DNA from: Tubulanus polymorphus
Lineage: Eukaryota; Nemertea; Palaeonemertea; Tubulaniformes; Tubulanidae
Direction of reading: 5' to 3'
Length of the DNA stretch: 64,000 nt
NCBI RefSeq assembly: GCF_964204645.1
Contig: NC_134036.1
Span: forward strand, 3,089,501 to 3,153,500
Part shown: piece by piece, positions 53,601-64,000 of the stretch
How positions within the stretch are numbered: the first letter of the stretch is position 1
Layout of the letters: each line of letters opens with the position of its first letter
Translations under genes and position numbers: made by a program
The notes under the pieces: generated by a model
Told to the model about the DNA's origin: nothing
The model's input: the letters and a program-made list of their open reading frames with translations, nothing else
Databases searched by the model: none

Positions 53601-56600
53601 ACAGAATCTCTTGATGCAAAAGACTCAATAGCAGAAGCTGAATGTAGGTCACCAAGAGCCAGCATCCCGGACACAAGTGGTTCCATAGAACAGCTGAGTA
53701 CAGAATCTCTTGATGCAAAAGACTCAATAGCAGAAGCTGAATGTAGGTCGCCAAGAGCCAGCATCCCGGACACAAGTGGTTCCATAGAACAGCTGAGTAC
53801 AGAATCTTATGATACAAAAGACTCAATACCTCTGAATATGTCACACATACAAAACATCTCAGCAGCTGAAACGAGCCTACTTGAAGAAGTAAAAAATGAC
53901 GATGCCATGCCTTCATCATATGTCATTTTGTCAGCTGATTCAAATACAATATGCGATTCATCGAATGAAATAAGTAACTCTGAGGTGACAACTACTCAAA
54001 CTTTGTCAGATGCTAATAATCCTGTAACTGGTCAAACAGAGAATGAGGGTTTCGAAGAGAAGACGAATGATGAAGCTTTACAAAGAAACATTGATAATAA
54101 TGGATTAGAAACTGGGATTCACATCGATAATTCAAAATGCGAAACAACTGATAACGATTTTCAAGAATCAAGACCAGTTGCATCAAATACAATCGATGAT
54201 AGTTTTCTTCTTTGTTCAGAAACATTGGATGACACTCCCAGCTCGAGTCCAAAATCAACCTCTATGGTTCCTACGACTGATGAAACATTGACTTCTGCGT
54301 CGGATAAGGATTCGCGAAAAGAAGCTGAAGTTGTGATTGAACAAAAAAATTCATCGGAATTCACATGTTTGAATGCCAGTATAGATCAAAAGCAGGAAAC
54401 TGAAGCTATGCAGGAATCAACGGAAGAATCAATGGAAGAATTTCAGTCCTCTTTCAAGCCAATATTTGCCGATTCAGGTGAAACAAACTCCAATGTAGAA
54501 TCAGATAAGCTTCAGTCTGTACAGCTAGATAGTACAAATTCGTCAGAAGCCATAAGTACCGGCGGTACCTCCAATATAAGCCAGATTGATGAGATTGTGG
54601 ATCAGATCGAGAAATTGGATGACCATAATCAGAATTTGAAAGGATGTGAAGTCTCAGGCCAGACTGAAGGAAATAGCGGTTCACTATCAGATATTGAAGA
54701 CACGGAAAAAGATTCGATGACTCACGGAAGCATCGTTAGAAGTGGCGAAATTGATGACAACACGAGTCAAGAATTGAACCCAAATACCGAGGAAATATCA
54801 ATGACTGATATTGAAAGCAAAGTTGTTGAAACACACGAAATAGATGAAGAAAAGGTGGACGATGATATTATAGAAATGTCAAAAACTGAAAATGTGAGTG
54901 TCTGTGATGAAGATGTAGTTACTGTTGATGTAATTTCTGCTGCTAGTAGTGATAAAATAAAGGAAATAGATTATGATGTTATGGAGAAATGTCAGCCAGC
55001 TCAATGCAGCAATGAAAACAAGACTGAGCACCCCGGTATATCGGCTGATTCACCTGAATCAGTTGATATCACAATGCAAGAAACAATTACTGTTGCAGCT
55101 GAAGTATGCAGTCTTATGCCGGATCTTTTGTCAAAAGTTGAATGCGAAATTGAAGCTTTCAAAACCAGTGAAGAAGAAATTCCAAATCAACTGAATTTAA
55201 CAGAACTGACCTGTTCAGAAAATCCTGGCTCGGCAATGGATTCAGTTACCGAAAGTTCAGAAGTAGCAACAAAAATATGTGTTGCAGATGACAGTTTGGT
55301 TCACCCAGCCCAGGTTGCCGTAGAGCCTGAACTTGAATCGGATGGTGGTGTAGATGACAGTTTGGTTCACCAAGCTCCGGTTGCCGTAGAGCCTGAACTT
55401 GAATCGGATGGTGGTGTAGATGACAGTTTGGTTCACCAAGCTCCGGTTGCCTTAGATGAACTTGAATCGGATGAAGTGATATCCGATGAAACAGTTGATA
55501 TATGCAAATCCATACAAGAGGATGTAAGGTTTGAAATGCACGAACCAACCGTAAACGTAACGAATCAATCGGAAATAAGAAACGAAGCTAAGAAAGAAGA
55601 AGTTGTTCTCGATGAAGATAGTTTGATAGAATATGTAGAAGGCGAGGCTGTGGAGAAATTAAATGCTGCTCAATCTGATTCCCTGCAAACTATTATACCC
55701 CAAAATGTGCCTAGATCTCCAAATGATGGTGATTCTGACCCCGCTCAATCTGTATCTTCTTGCACACCACACTACGACCCTTACATTCCAATATCCAATG
55801 CATCTGCGGTGGATAGAATTGACCAAGACTCATCTGGCTCCCATGTCTCATATGGAATAAATTTTACTGACAAGAAAGAAATCGAAATTTGCCAAGAATC
55901 AGTAGAACCTAAAACTAATCCTCAAAAGTTTCCCAGCTACGGGTCTGGTGAAAATATCCACTGCTTGATTCGTGAGAAAATTCCTAATGAAACTGTACCA
56001 ATGGAATTGGATCAAGTGAAAGAAATAAAAATTGGTGATCGAATTGATGAAGAAGAATCATTGTGTAGCATGAATGAAAGTGGGCAACAAGAAATTTCAG
56101 AGCATTTAGAAGCCCATGCAACATCTGATAATGACGAGGAATGTGTTGGGTTCAAAGATGATGGAGAAATAGATTCGAAGCAAGTAAACCTCGACAGACA
56201 AGAGACCCAGTCTGGGAGTACCACGGAAAGCAATACCAAAAATAATCAATTTGTTGATCATAACTTGATTGATGCTAACCAATCAGTTCCGATTGTTAGT
56301 GAACAGAATTCTGAGATAATTCCACCAGAATCCCTGATGCAAACTGGCGAAAATGAAAAAGTTTCTGATACTATTCAGAAAGAATCTCTGCCAGATAATT
56401 CTACTCCAGTGAAACCTGAAGATAACGTGTCAGAAGTTGAAGGAGAAAGTGTTGAAATATGTAAACACGAATGTAACAATGAATTAGAGTTAGAGAACAA
56501 TGCCACTGATAGTAATGATAAACAGAACAGTTCTTATGGAACTTTTTCTGACCAACCTGAAGAAAGTGGTGGACCTCAACTTGATGCAGTCTCTCTCACT

Positions 56601-59600
56601 GTGGCTGATAATTGTGAGAATTTATCCGAAGTTTCTGACTCCCCAAATGAGGGTCTGTGTGACCAAGTCAATGTCTCGCCCACTGAAGCTGATGCTGGGT
56701 CTGAAGGTTTTGATTCATTACAGCCTGCAGTTTATGATGCACCAAAACTGAGCTCAACTGCCGCTGAAGTTTCGAACCTGCAAATACTCGAAACTCCTGT
56801 CGAATTAGAAGTTTCCAATTCACACAAGGATGATGAAGATAAGAAAATCAAAGACCCACTGATTCCTGCGGAAGCTGGTGACACACCCGAAGTTTCAGAC
56901 CTTATGGTACTGAGTGAAGCTGGTCTCAGCACTGAAAATTGTACCTCATCCAAAGATACCTGTAATTCAGTGGTGAAATCTTCGATGCCTTTGGACGAAG
57001 CTTCAAATCCGATGAGTTGGAATGAAGCTGATATCGCATTTGATCTAAAGGCCTCAAAAGAAGACAGTCACAGTGACTTAGTTGAAGCTGGTGCTGTATC
57101 TAGAAAACATGATTCACCAGGAGACGCCCAATCTTCATCAGTTGAAGTATCGAATGATCTTTTCTCTGAAAGGTCAAAAGAAGACAGTCACAGTGACTTA
57201 GTTGAAGCTGGTGATGTATGTAGAAAACCTGACTCACCAGGAGACGCCCTATCTTCTCCATTAGTTGAAGTATCGAATGATCTTTCCTCTGAAATGTCAA
57301 ACGATGGCAAGGTTGATCTTAACACCTCGAAAGATAGTAGTCAGACTGACCTAGTCAAAGCTGGTACAGCACCTGGAAAACATAACTTATCATCAACTAA
57401 CCAGTGTTCATCAGTCGAAGCCCCGGCGTCTTTGGGCGATGTTTCGAAAGAAGTTGCCTCTGAAACTGCAACTGATTCAAAGGTTGAAAACAAAGATATT
57501 GATTGTCGTAGTGATGTTGAGCAGTCGGCATTCTTCGCATCGCTCTCTCTACAACAGGGACCAGCACCGGCTGTGATCAGGTCGCCAGAAAAACCATCGG
57601 GAAATACCCGCTTGAAACGACAACGAAGATTGTCCGAGAATATGGCAGCGAATTCGTCAGCGGTCAGGTCGACGGCGGTCGAGAGCACGAAAACATCTCC
57701 GACGAAATCACCTGTTAAAAAAGCGAGAAGCGTTGCAGAAGCTCAGTCTCAGATAGCGGAGGATGGTTCGACCAAAGAGGTAGCGAAACAACGTCCCAGA
57801 AACATGCAGCGCACACCTGACATTATTAAAGTGCATAATTTACGCAGCAAATCGAGTGGGAGTGGTTGCCCGGCAACGGCGGCTGCTGCTTCAGAGCATG
57901 GGCATAATTTACGTAAAAAGTTATCACAAGTCAAAGGCTCAGAACGAGTAACAAGGCCCAGTCAACGAGCTAAGGCCACGAGTCGGTCAGCTCAATCCAC
58001 TGATGCACGAGAAGATAAACTGAAATGGAAAGCTCATGAAAGGGCTACGAAAAAGGCCGTCCGCGAAACTGCTGATACAAAAAAGAACGAGAAAGCCAGG
58101 GGCAGCAATGTCACTAAAGATGGCGGTAGCAGAGGTCGCAAATTGAGGACGGCAGATAAGAAGACTGTGGCCGAAAAATCGTTGAAAGAGGTTAAAAACT
58201 CTAAATCGTCGGCCGTTGAGTTAGTGGCCGATTTGTTTACATCGGAAGAAAATCGACGAACGTCTGCTAAGCTCGTCGCCATGGCAATACTGGACGACAA
58301 CAAAACGTCTAAAGTGGAAACGGAGAGCAGTATCGCTTCTGACTCGGAGACGAGTGAAGCGCCGAAATTTGAGAAAGTTATCATCAACGATTCGAAAATC
58401 GAAAGTCTGCCGCGTACGCTCATCAGGTGCGAACACTGCGCAGTTCAGTTGGAGACTCACGCCTCGGCCGTGCGTCATATGCGCGTTCACAACATGCAGC
58501 TGAAAGACGATGATAAAAATCACGCATGCGCGATTTGCGCTAAGAAGTTCATCTGCGAGTTCCTGCTCGACGAACACATCCGGTTGACGCACGCTTCCGG
58601 TTATAATCTCGTGTGTCCGAAGTGTCCGGAGCGGTTCATGTGGAGGATACTCTTAGAGGAACACATGGAGTCCTGTCATGTTCCGATTGCTGAAGAATTA
58701 CAGGCTGGTATGTATAGTTTGATTTCGACTAAGTTAAGCAGGTTCCGATCCTGGAATCAGCTCTGACGCGTTCGTTTCGACCGAAATACGTTCTGCCCAT
58801 TCGAGAATACAGTCAATGCCCGTTATAATGCCGTTGCTAAGATAGAGAACATATTTGTCCAATCTAACTCAATGAAAATACCATTCCTTTTTTACGCCAA
58901 ATTACCAATAGCGCCAAAGATAAAAACCCACTATTTACAAATTAAAATAAATCTAAAATCGAGAAACGTATTTATTGAAACGAAACGATCTAAAATATAA
59001 GAACACGATGTTTCGATCTCACCCTAGAGATCATCGTCTAGGGTGAGATCGAAACGTCGTGTTCTTTTAATTCGTAAATAGTTGGTTTTTATCTTATCAT
59101 CTGTTCACCACGTGTGTGTGTGGTTATGGTACCACTATAGCGCCATTGGTCCCAAAAGTGCCATTATAACGTAGCATAATCTGTAAATCTGATAGAAGCG
59201 GTAGGGAGTTTGTATCACGTGTTTGATATTTCTAAATCGAATGCACGAACTTTCAAACGGAACCTGCATTACATATGGAATGATTTCATGCCACAAACCA
59301 GTGCCAGGTTTTATTAACTTTAACCTTAAAGATAATTCCAGTTTGTAAATCAGGGCCCTGAAGCTTTTCCACAATTAACATAAATGAAATAAACATGCCT
59401 GTGTATTGTATCTATTTCAGAAACGGTTAACACCAGTCCAAAGAGTTTCAAAAGACGAAAGAACAAACCGTCCGATGCAAAGTCACGATTCACGTGTCAT
59501 TTGTGCAGCAATACCTCGATCGGTAAAGCGAACCACCGTAAACACATGCGTTTACACGGATACGGACCGTGCATGGAGTGCGATCTGTTCAAGCCGTATC

Positions 59601-62323
59601 ACAGCAAGTGTCGCAGTAAAGAGTGCATAACTTTCCGCAAAACTGCCGCCGAACATCGCCGCAAAATCGCCGGCTCTACGCCGTCGAAGAGAGCGGCGAG
59701 CGCGACGATCTGGAAACGGCGATTGGACGACGACGCCGGCGATGATACTGGAAATATCGGCGATAAAAAACAACGTGTAAAAAACGAACCGAGCGAGAAG
59801 ATGATGAAGATATTCGAGAAAGTTCCGCCGGCGTCGACGGTTACTTTCCTGTCTCCCGAGAAGAACAAACTCGAATCTGATGAGATTGGGGAGAATAGCG
59901 GTGGAGCCGGTCGAGGTCAATGGGGACAGCGTCTTCACCTGGCGAATGAAGATTTCGAAGTGACGTTTTTGAACGAATTTAAACCCGATGTGAAAAAAAC
60001 GACGGAAATTGAACTGAAAGAACCGACTAAAGCTTCATCTGCGAACAATGAGACGGAAAATATATCTAGTTCAACAGCGGCTAATGACAGTATAAACTCA
60101 ACTGTTGTTGATTCCGTGGTGACCAGTTGCGATGTTCGGACCGTCGCCCCTGGAAATCAAACATCTCCACCTCGGACTAATGACCCCGTCAATTCACAAT
60201 CGCAAAATTTAGAAAACGACGGAAAGGTTGACGTTTCCGACAACGTTAAAAAGTGTTCGGAAAATAACGAAATGTACCGACGAAACGCTGGTGGGGAAAC
60301 GAAAACTGAACCGGCTGTTAACACAGGAATTCGCGTGCCCGGCGCGCCTGTACAAATGGCAGTTTCGCCGAAGCCGGTTAGAAAAAGGAAAATGACCGAT
60401 CGACTGTTAAGTTATCGGCAAGAAGTTCAGAAGAAAAATTCGAAAACGAAAAAATATCGTAAGACCGTCGAAGACGAACGCTTCGAAAAAGCAGACGATA
60501 GCGACGACGAGATATCGTTTAGAAAATCTGCACTACCGCTCGTACAAGTCGACTGGGAACTAAGCGAACAAGGTCAAGGCGACGTGGAGAACAACTGGCA
60601 AATACCTGACGTAGAAGAAAGCGGTTTAATTAATGAACCAATAATTTCGTTATCTGAAGCCGTACGACAGGCGAAAGACCAACAAGAACGCGGAGACATT
60701 CCGGTGCCGATAGCAGAAATTGGAGATGCGTTAGTTGAAGAAACGCATCCGTTTGTTGTTGAAAATGTTCACATTGAACAATCTCCGATAGCAGACAACA
60801 CTGCTGATATCGGCGGCGACGACAATGTCCAAAAACATTTAACTGCAGCACAAACTGAATGTGTCGAGAGTAGAAAATCTAATGTCGAAAGGCAGCAACA
60901 AGTCGCAGATGAAATTACATCATCCGTAACTTCGAGGCAGCAGTCATCACTTCCGCAATCGGATCCGTCTCGTATCGCGCAGCAAAACCAATATCATCTA
61001 AACGAAGAGAATTCCAAATGGAATTCATTGAAATCATCGTCATCGTCCTCGTCGACTTCATCTTCACCCGTCTCTTGGCAACACGGTCGCTTTCTAGCTG
61101 GCGCTACATACGAGCGACGGCGTAAGAAGCAGCTTTCGGGAGTTCGTGTCTCGACGAAAAGAACTTCGGAAGATGATGGCGACGGATGTAAATACGCGAA
61201 AAAACCTTCCACTCGAATTGGCAAGACACGCCGTCGGTCGCAGGAGAGTCCGGAATACTCGTCGAGGCGAAGGGGTCCGGCTTACTCGTGGGCGTCCTTA
61301 GCGCAGCACGGATTCTCGGTGGATAGTTCTACAATGGATCATAGTTTGACCATCGAAAGTCCCACGAAACGGAGCAGTTCGGTCGAACAGTCGAAACTGT
61401 TTGGAACCGATACGACCGATGGAAGGCTGCCGATTAAGTCTCTTGTCGTGGTACGGCCAGTATCGGTAACATCTCTGAATCAAAACAACGCGCGTTTGGA
61501 AGAGAGTCTCTCGACCGCCTCTAAACAAGATACTTCACTCGCGAAAAGCCAAACAACCGTCTCAGATCGAATGGACCGTTTGGTCCGAACCGGTGGATTG
61601 ATTTGTTCTAGTAAGAAATCCCTGAATCCTATGCCTTCATCGAGTAATTTTCAGCATTCGAAAGCGACTACGCGTACCATTGAACATGTCTCAGCAGAGT
61701 TGGAAGTACAAACAAATTATCATCTGGAAAGCTCAAAAGACGATGCTCCGGTGGTTGGTCAAAAGCAATTCATGGACATAAAATTTACGCAATTGGCGAC
61801 CAGACGACCCAGTACATCCTCGGCTTCGTCTTACGTGGACGAGTTGATTTCACCCGAGGGAGAGAGCGAGGTGATAGCTTCGTACGCAATGAATGCGTTG
61901 AAGAGGTTGAGCGCTTCTGCGCAACAGCAACCATCGCAGCCACTGGTAAAATGCGAGCCACACCAACAGCAGCAGCAGCAGCAGCAGGAACAGCAGCGTG
62001 GTCTCACCTGGGAAGATATCGTACGTGGTAAAAAATGCAGCTCGTCGCCAACGCCATCTATATGCAGCTCCGTCATGTCTAAGACGCCGACTCAGACATA
62101 CAAGCCTTATAAACCGGAAGGGATGCCGCCGCCATGCGAGGTATGCGGCGAGAAGAACGACCTGTGGGCGACTGCTTTATCGCATCTTATTTCGCATCGT
62201 GATAGCCACGCGGCTGGTCGCTATAACTGCGAACACTGCGGTAAGAGGTTCCAGTGGCAGTTACTCTACTCCTATCACATACAGGTGTGTCAGAGTCTGA
62301 ACAACGACGCCAATAACGCATAG
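44660..62323 (+). CDS. Giant acidic, low-complexity C2H2 zinc-finger protein (4,511 aa)
   Basis: Eight exons: 44660-44798, 45019-45078, 45585-47927, 48170-48286, 48760-48860, 50210-50525, 51151-58707 and 59421-62323; 13,536 nt, every junction GT-AG and in phase. An in-frame TAG at 44642-44644 precedes the ATG. C2H2 fingers: about residues 918-940 (C-P-I-C, split by intron 5), a degenerate one near 965-985, three near 3451-3536 (C-E-H-C, C-A-I-C, C-P-K-C), one near 3567 (C-H-L-C) with an extra C-x2-C, one near 4447 (C-E-V-C) and a C2HC finger at the end (C-E-H-C, last ligand Cys). Between them lie long Asp/Glu/Ser/Thr-rich, presumably disordered stretches, an Arg-Ser/Pro-rich segment (residues about 280-360), a D-Q-S repeat zone (605-811), a 33-aa repeat (about 1512-1915), a basic region (about 3290-3400) and a short poly-Gln. 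A nuclear DNA- or chromatin-binding role is inferred; I recognise no orthologue. Confidence 0.88.
44811..44954. repeat. Miniature foldback element in zinc-finger intron 1
   Basis: TGGGCCCAGTTTCACGAACA and GGGTTTAGGCC on the left mirror TTTAGGCTTAAAC and CTCATGAAACTGGACCCA on the right. It begins 12 bp after the donor site of exon 1. Confidence 0.7.
45310..45525. repeat. Degenerate ~30-bp tandem repeat upstream of exon 3
   Basis: Variants of CAATAC(A/C)(A/T)ACACC(T/C)G(A/G)AGCTG(C/T)C recur about seven times within intron 2. The frame that reads through it into exon 3 is not part of the gene model. Confidence 0.6.
47195..47822 (+). repeat. Coding repeat: D/N-Q-S motifs in zinc-finger exon 3
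   Basis: About 18 occurrences of (D/N/S)-Q-S in a Ser/Lys/Glu-rich context, spaced 8-17 residues. At DNA level most are (G/A)ACCAATC, so the exon carries a dense cluster of CCAAT pentamers on the plus strand. Confidence 0.85.
48496..48620 (+). other. Hairpin with hammerhead-like motif in zinc-finger intron 4
   Basis: TTCTGACAGTTTC is mirrored by GAAACTGTCAGAA about 100 bp later. Between them CTGATGATGAAGCTAAG then TCAAAACTTC (48579-48605) resembles the CTGATGA ... GAAAC hammerhead layout of Penelope-like elements, with a degenerate second box. Confidence 0.35.
49062..49165. repeat. Dispersed-repeat fragment in zinc-finger intron 5
   Basis: CAGGGTGGCCACTTTCCTGG followed by repeated CAGGGAAA(A/T) words is the end of a common animal DNA-transposon-derived repeat; no opposite end was found. 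Confidence 0.4.
49818..49874. repeat. Tandem duplication of about 32 bp
   Basis: CACAT then (G/A)TTTTGGTCATGCACTATG and TCCTTT are repeated back to back. Confidence 0.8.
50725..50773. repeat. Perfect 21-bp hairpin in zinc-finger intron 6
   Basis: TGCAATGAACCATGTCCTGG plus C (50725-50745) and its exact inverted complement (50753-50773) flank a 7-nt loop GCCACCA. No mismatch. Confidence 0.9.
52611..53830 (+). repeat. Coding minisatellite: 33-residue repeat, 12 full copies plus one partial
   Basis: The 99-bp unit starts GAACAGCTGAGTACAGAATC. Each encodes E-Q-L-S-T-E-S-L-D-A-K-D-S-I, then A-E-A-E-C-R-S-P-R-A-S-I-P-D-T-S-G-S-I. The first two copies are 93 bp, lacking the A-E-A-E part and carrying an extra residue. 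Copies are nearly identical at DNA level, including third positions. Each has an R-S-P-R-A-S phospho-site-like core and a single Cys. Confidence 0.97.
55287..55475 (+). repeat. Coding 66-bp repeat, three copies
   Basis: GATGACAGTTTGGTTCACC begins three 22-residue units (D-D-S-L-V-H-(P/Q)-A-(Q/P)-V-A) inside exon 7; the third lacks the E-P. Confidence 0.9.
57055..57300 (+). repeat. Coding 123-126 bp duplication in exon 7
   Basis: TCAAAAGAAGACAGTCACAG starts two closely similar units ending at GTATCGAATGATCTTT; a diverged third follows from about 57325. Confidence 0.85.
58999..59066. repeat. 28-bp-stem hairpin in zinc-finger intron 7
   Basis: AAGAACACGATGTTTCGATC then TCACCCTA, and the right arm TAGGGTGAGATCGAAACGTC then GTGTTCTT, pair with one mismatch around a 12-nt loop. 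The right arm ends in TCGAAACGTCGTG, a word common at Penelope/hammerhead-type repeats. Confidence 0.85.
61965..61998 (+). repeat. CAG tract coding poly-Gln
   Basis: A (CAG)n run interrupted by GAA encodes H-Q-Q-Q-Q-Q-Q-Q-Q-E-Q-Q in the last zinc-finger exon. Confidence 0.9.
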
Positions 62324-63500
62324 TCGTAAAATCAATAAATATCTTCCAATTAAAAGTGAAAAGAAAAACAACCTGAGGCTAAAAATTAATACCTTGTTTC
62401 TCATTGCTCGAAGATTCACCCGGCCCCTACATTACTTATTTCAAATCATGATCACGCTGATTTTAACATACCCAGCAGCTATAGAAATGAACTGATCGCA
62501 AATGTCATTACGATTTACGAAATGACCCGGCCGATTAGGAGAAAAACAAGGTATCATTTCTGTTTATCCCTAAAGTTAACATGTACGGTACACGCTATTA
62601 TGAACGTCTCTTTCACCTGTCGATTGTAAAACATGGCATCCACTTGTAGATGAGAAAATGTAAACGCGATTGATCGACTTATACTGGTCTCAAGATACTT
62701 AACTTAAGTTGTAGATATGCTACAATATATGAATGAAAATACTTTGAAATGATTGAAAACTGCAATGACCTGTTTATTAACTGTACATTTTTGTGTGACA
62801 ATCGTTTCTTTTATTGTTTCATTTGGTTCGACGTTTATTTTACGCAACTAACATAATGTTTACATGTATTTGTGAGAGGGTTAGGCCGTACAATGCGTAC
62901 ATTGGTAGTTATTTATATAAATATCTGTACATAAATGATGTTCATTTTTAAATGGTTTGTAAATAAATCGTTGGAATTTATATTAAGATTTTGTTTCATT
63001 CGTATTTTCTTTCGTTTCGCCACATTCTCGTCGATCAGAGCTGGGATGGCTCCATAGTGCAAGAGAGTAAACTCCTCCATTGCGGGACTACATTCTACCC
63101 CCCCCCCCCCCCACTAACGACTCTGCCCAGGAAACAACTGGGAACCTCGTTGATACGACGAACCTATCTTGAATTTAATGCGAAATAGTCGTAGTTTCGT
63201 ACTATGTATCAAAAACATGATCGATATGAACATCTTAGTTGGGACATACTGGAAATCATCGTAATAGATGGATTTCATCTTAGGAAAATCGAGTTCAACG
63301 GTATTCATTCCTCGGGGTACCAGACAATGTTTGTCACAAACGATAGTTCGTTATATCGAATAGGAAACTACATGTACATGTACAGTTCTAGAATCTATCT
63401 TTTTGTGACGAAATGAGTCCCTGTTTTAATATCGAGGTACTGCAATCTACTGTACATCGAAAATGAGAACATACATAACTGACTAAAAACATTTTTTTAT
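62324..63500. other. Zinc-finger gene 3' UTR and spacer
   Basis: No further gene recognised; contains the poly(A) signal and a 15-base poly-C tract at 63098-63112. Confidence 0.6.
62334..62339 (+). terminator. Proximal poly(A) signal of the zinc-finger gene
   Basis: AATAAA only 11 bp after the stop codon; another lies near 62961 (GTAAATAAATCG), so a longer 3' UTR is possible. Confidence 0.5.
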
Positions 63501-63509
63501 TATCAACAA

Positions 63510-63515
63510 TTTATT
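63510..63515 (-). terminator. Poly(A) signal of MESD
   Basis: AATAAA on the minus strand, 39 bp past the MESD stop. Confidence 0.65.
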
Positions 63516-63553
63516 CACGCGTACAAAACAAATGCAGAAATTGTTAAAAAGTG

Positions 63554-63893
63554 TCACAATTCTTCTTTATCTCGAGTTTCATTTTCTAGACTGGATTTCG
63601 TCTTCTTTTCACTTTTCTTCGTAGTTTTCTTGTTCGCAACATTTTCCTTCTAGAAAACAAACATGAAAAACATCATAAAACACCAAACGAATTCTTTCTT
63701 AATCAGATCTTTTAAAAAACCCGGACCCTGGTCGACTACGGTTCTCACTTGCACAGATCCGGCTCCGGGGTAAACTTTCCCTTCAATCGTTACGTCTTTA
63801 CAGCGATCCTGAGCGATCAAATAATTCTTAACAGTCCACGCGAGTGCGCCGTCCTGCAGTACGAACAACACCCGGTCGGGACTTGTAACGTAT
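63554..63893 (-). CDS. MESD: MESD, LRP-receptor chaperone (last two exons, partial)
   Basis: Exons 63893-63749 and 63649-63554 on the minus strand; the gene starts beyond the right edge. The visible part matches the end of the MESD/Boca structured domain: S-P-D-R-V-L-F-V-L-Q-D-G, then A-W-T-V-K-N-Y-L-I-A-Q-D-R-C, then D-V-T-I-E-G-K-V-Y-P-G. A Lys/Glu-rich tail ends in K-E-E-L, an ER-retention-like signal where vertebrate MESD has R-E-D-L. MESD folds the beta-propeller/EGF modules of LDL-receptor-related proteins in the ER and is needed for Wnt co-receptor LRP5/6 export. The 99-nt intron between the exons is stop-free until its last codon; the splice is chosen because it restores the basic tail of the family. 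Confidence 0.9.
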
Positions 63894-64000
63894 CTGAAAA
63901 TTTTTTAAAAATTGAGGAAAATTTGAACGAAGTCAATTTAGAAAAGATTATGAAAATAACAATTACACGGGTCCCACTTTTCAAATCCAGATCTCCAGAT

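Noticed and set aside
52412-53785. 457-codon frame antisense to the zinc-finger exon
   Set aside because: Shadow of the 99-bp coding repeat; the sense frame is continuous for 7.5 kb and splices in phase.
63650-63748. Read-through of MESD into a hydrophobic tail ending at 63650
   Set aside because: Splicing at 63749/63649 restores the Lys-rich tail and ER-retention end known for MESD.

Overview
This is a metazoan nuclear genome segment: AT-rich non-coding DNA, short CpG-richer exons split by GT-AG introns, AATAAA poly(A) signals, satellites and miniature transposons. A calexcitin-type EF-hand protein very close to the squid form, plus the repeat landscape, points to a lophotrochozoan (mollusc or relative); the exact clade is inference.

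Layout, left to right. (1) A possible 3'-terminal exon at 24-566 with a threefold-repeated flank. (2) A calexcitin gene on the minus strand (6116-23849, six exons, 189 aa). Its 15.7-kb first intron holds two arrays of one 60-bp satellite, a TA-rich microsatellite, foldback elements and a 4.5-kb minisatellite with higher-order structure. (3) A gene desert (24.1-27.9 kb). (4) A nucleoside hydrolase gene on the plus strand with two homologous, alternative last exons. (5) NTAQ1 (N-terminal glutamine amidohydrolase) on the minus strand, convergent with the hydrolase and divergent from (6) a TATA-box thioredoxin gene on the plus strand. (7) Thioredoxin 3' flank with small DNA transposons and ribozyme-like remnants. 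(8) A GPI-anchored three-finger (Ly6/uPAR) gene on the minus strand (40517-43340), divergent from (9) a giant acidic C2H2 zinc-finger gene on the plus strand (44660-62323, eight exons joined in phase, 4,511 aa). (10) The last two exons of MESD on the minus strand at the right edge.

Exon models were built by hand from reading frame, GT-AG sites and phase. All full genes close with perfect phase, which is strong internal support. The genes are unrelated housekeeping or signalling genes (calcium buffering, nucleoside salvage, N-degron pathway, redox, LRP-receptor folding, putative chromatin or DNA binding); there is no operon or pathway cluster. The most unusual items are the alternative hydrolase C-termini, the giant zinc-finger protein with its 33-residue repeat, and the satellite whose units look like reiterated 3' splice sites of the calexcitin intron it sits in.
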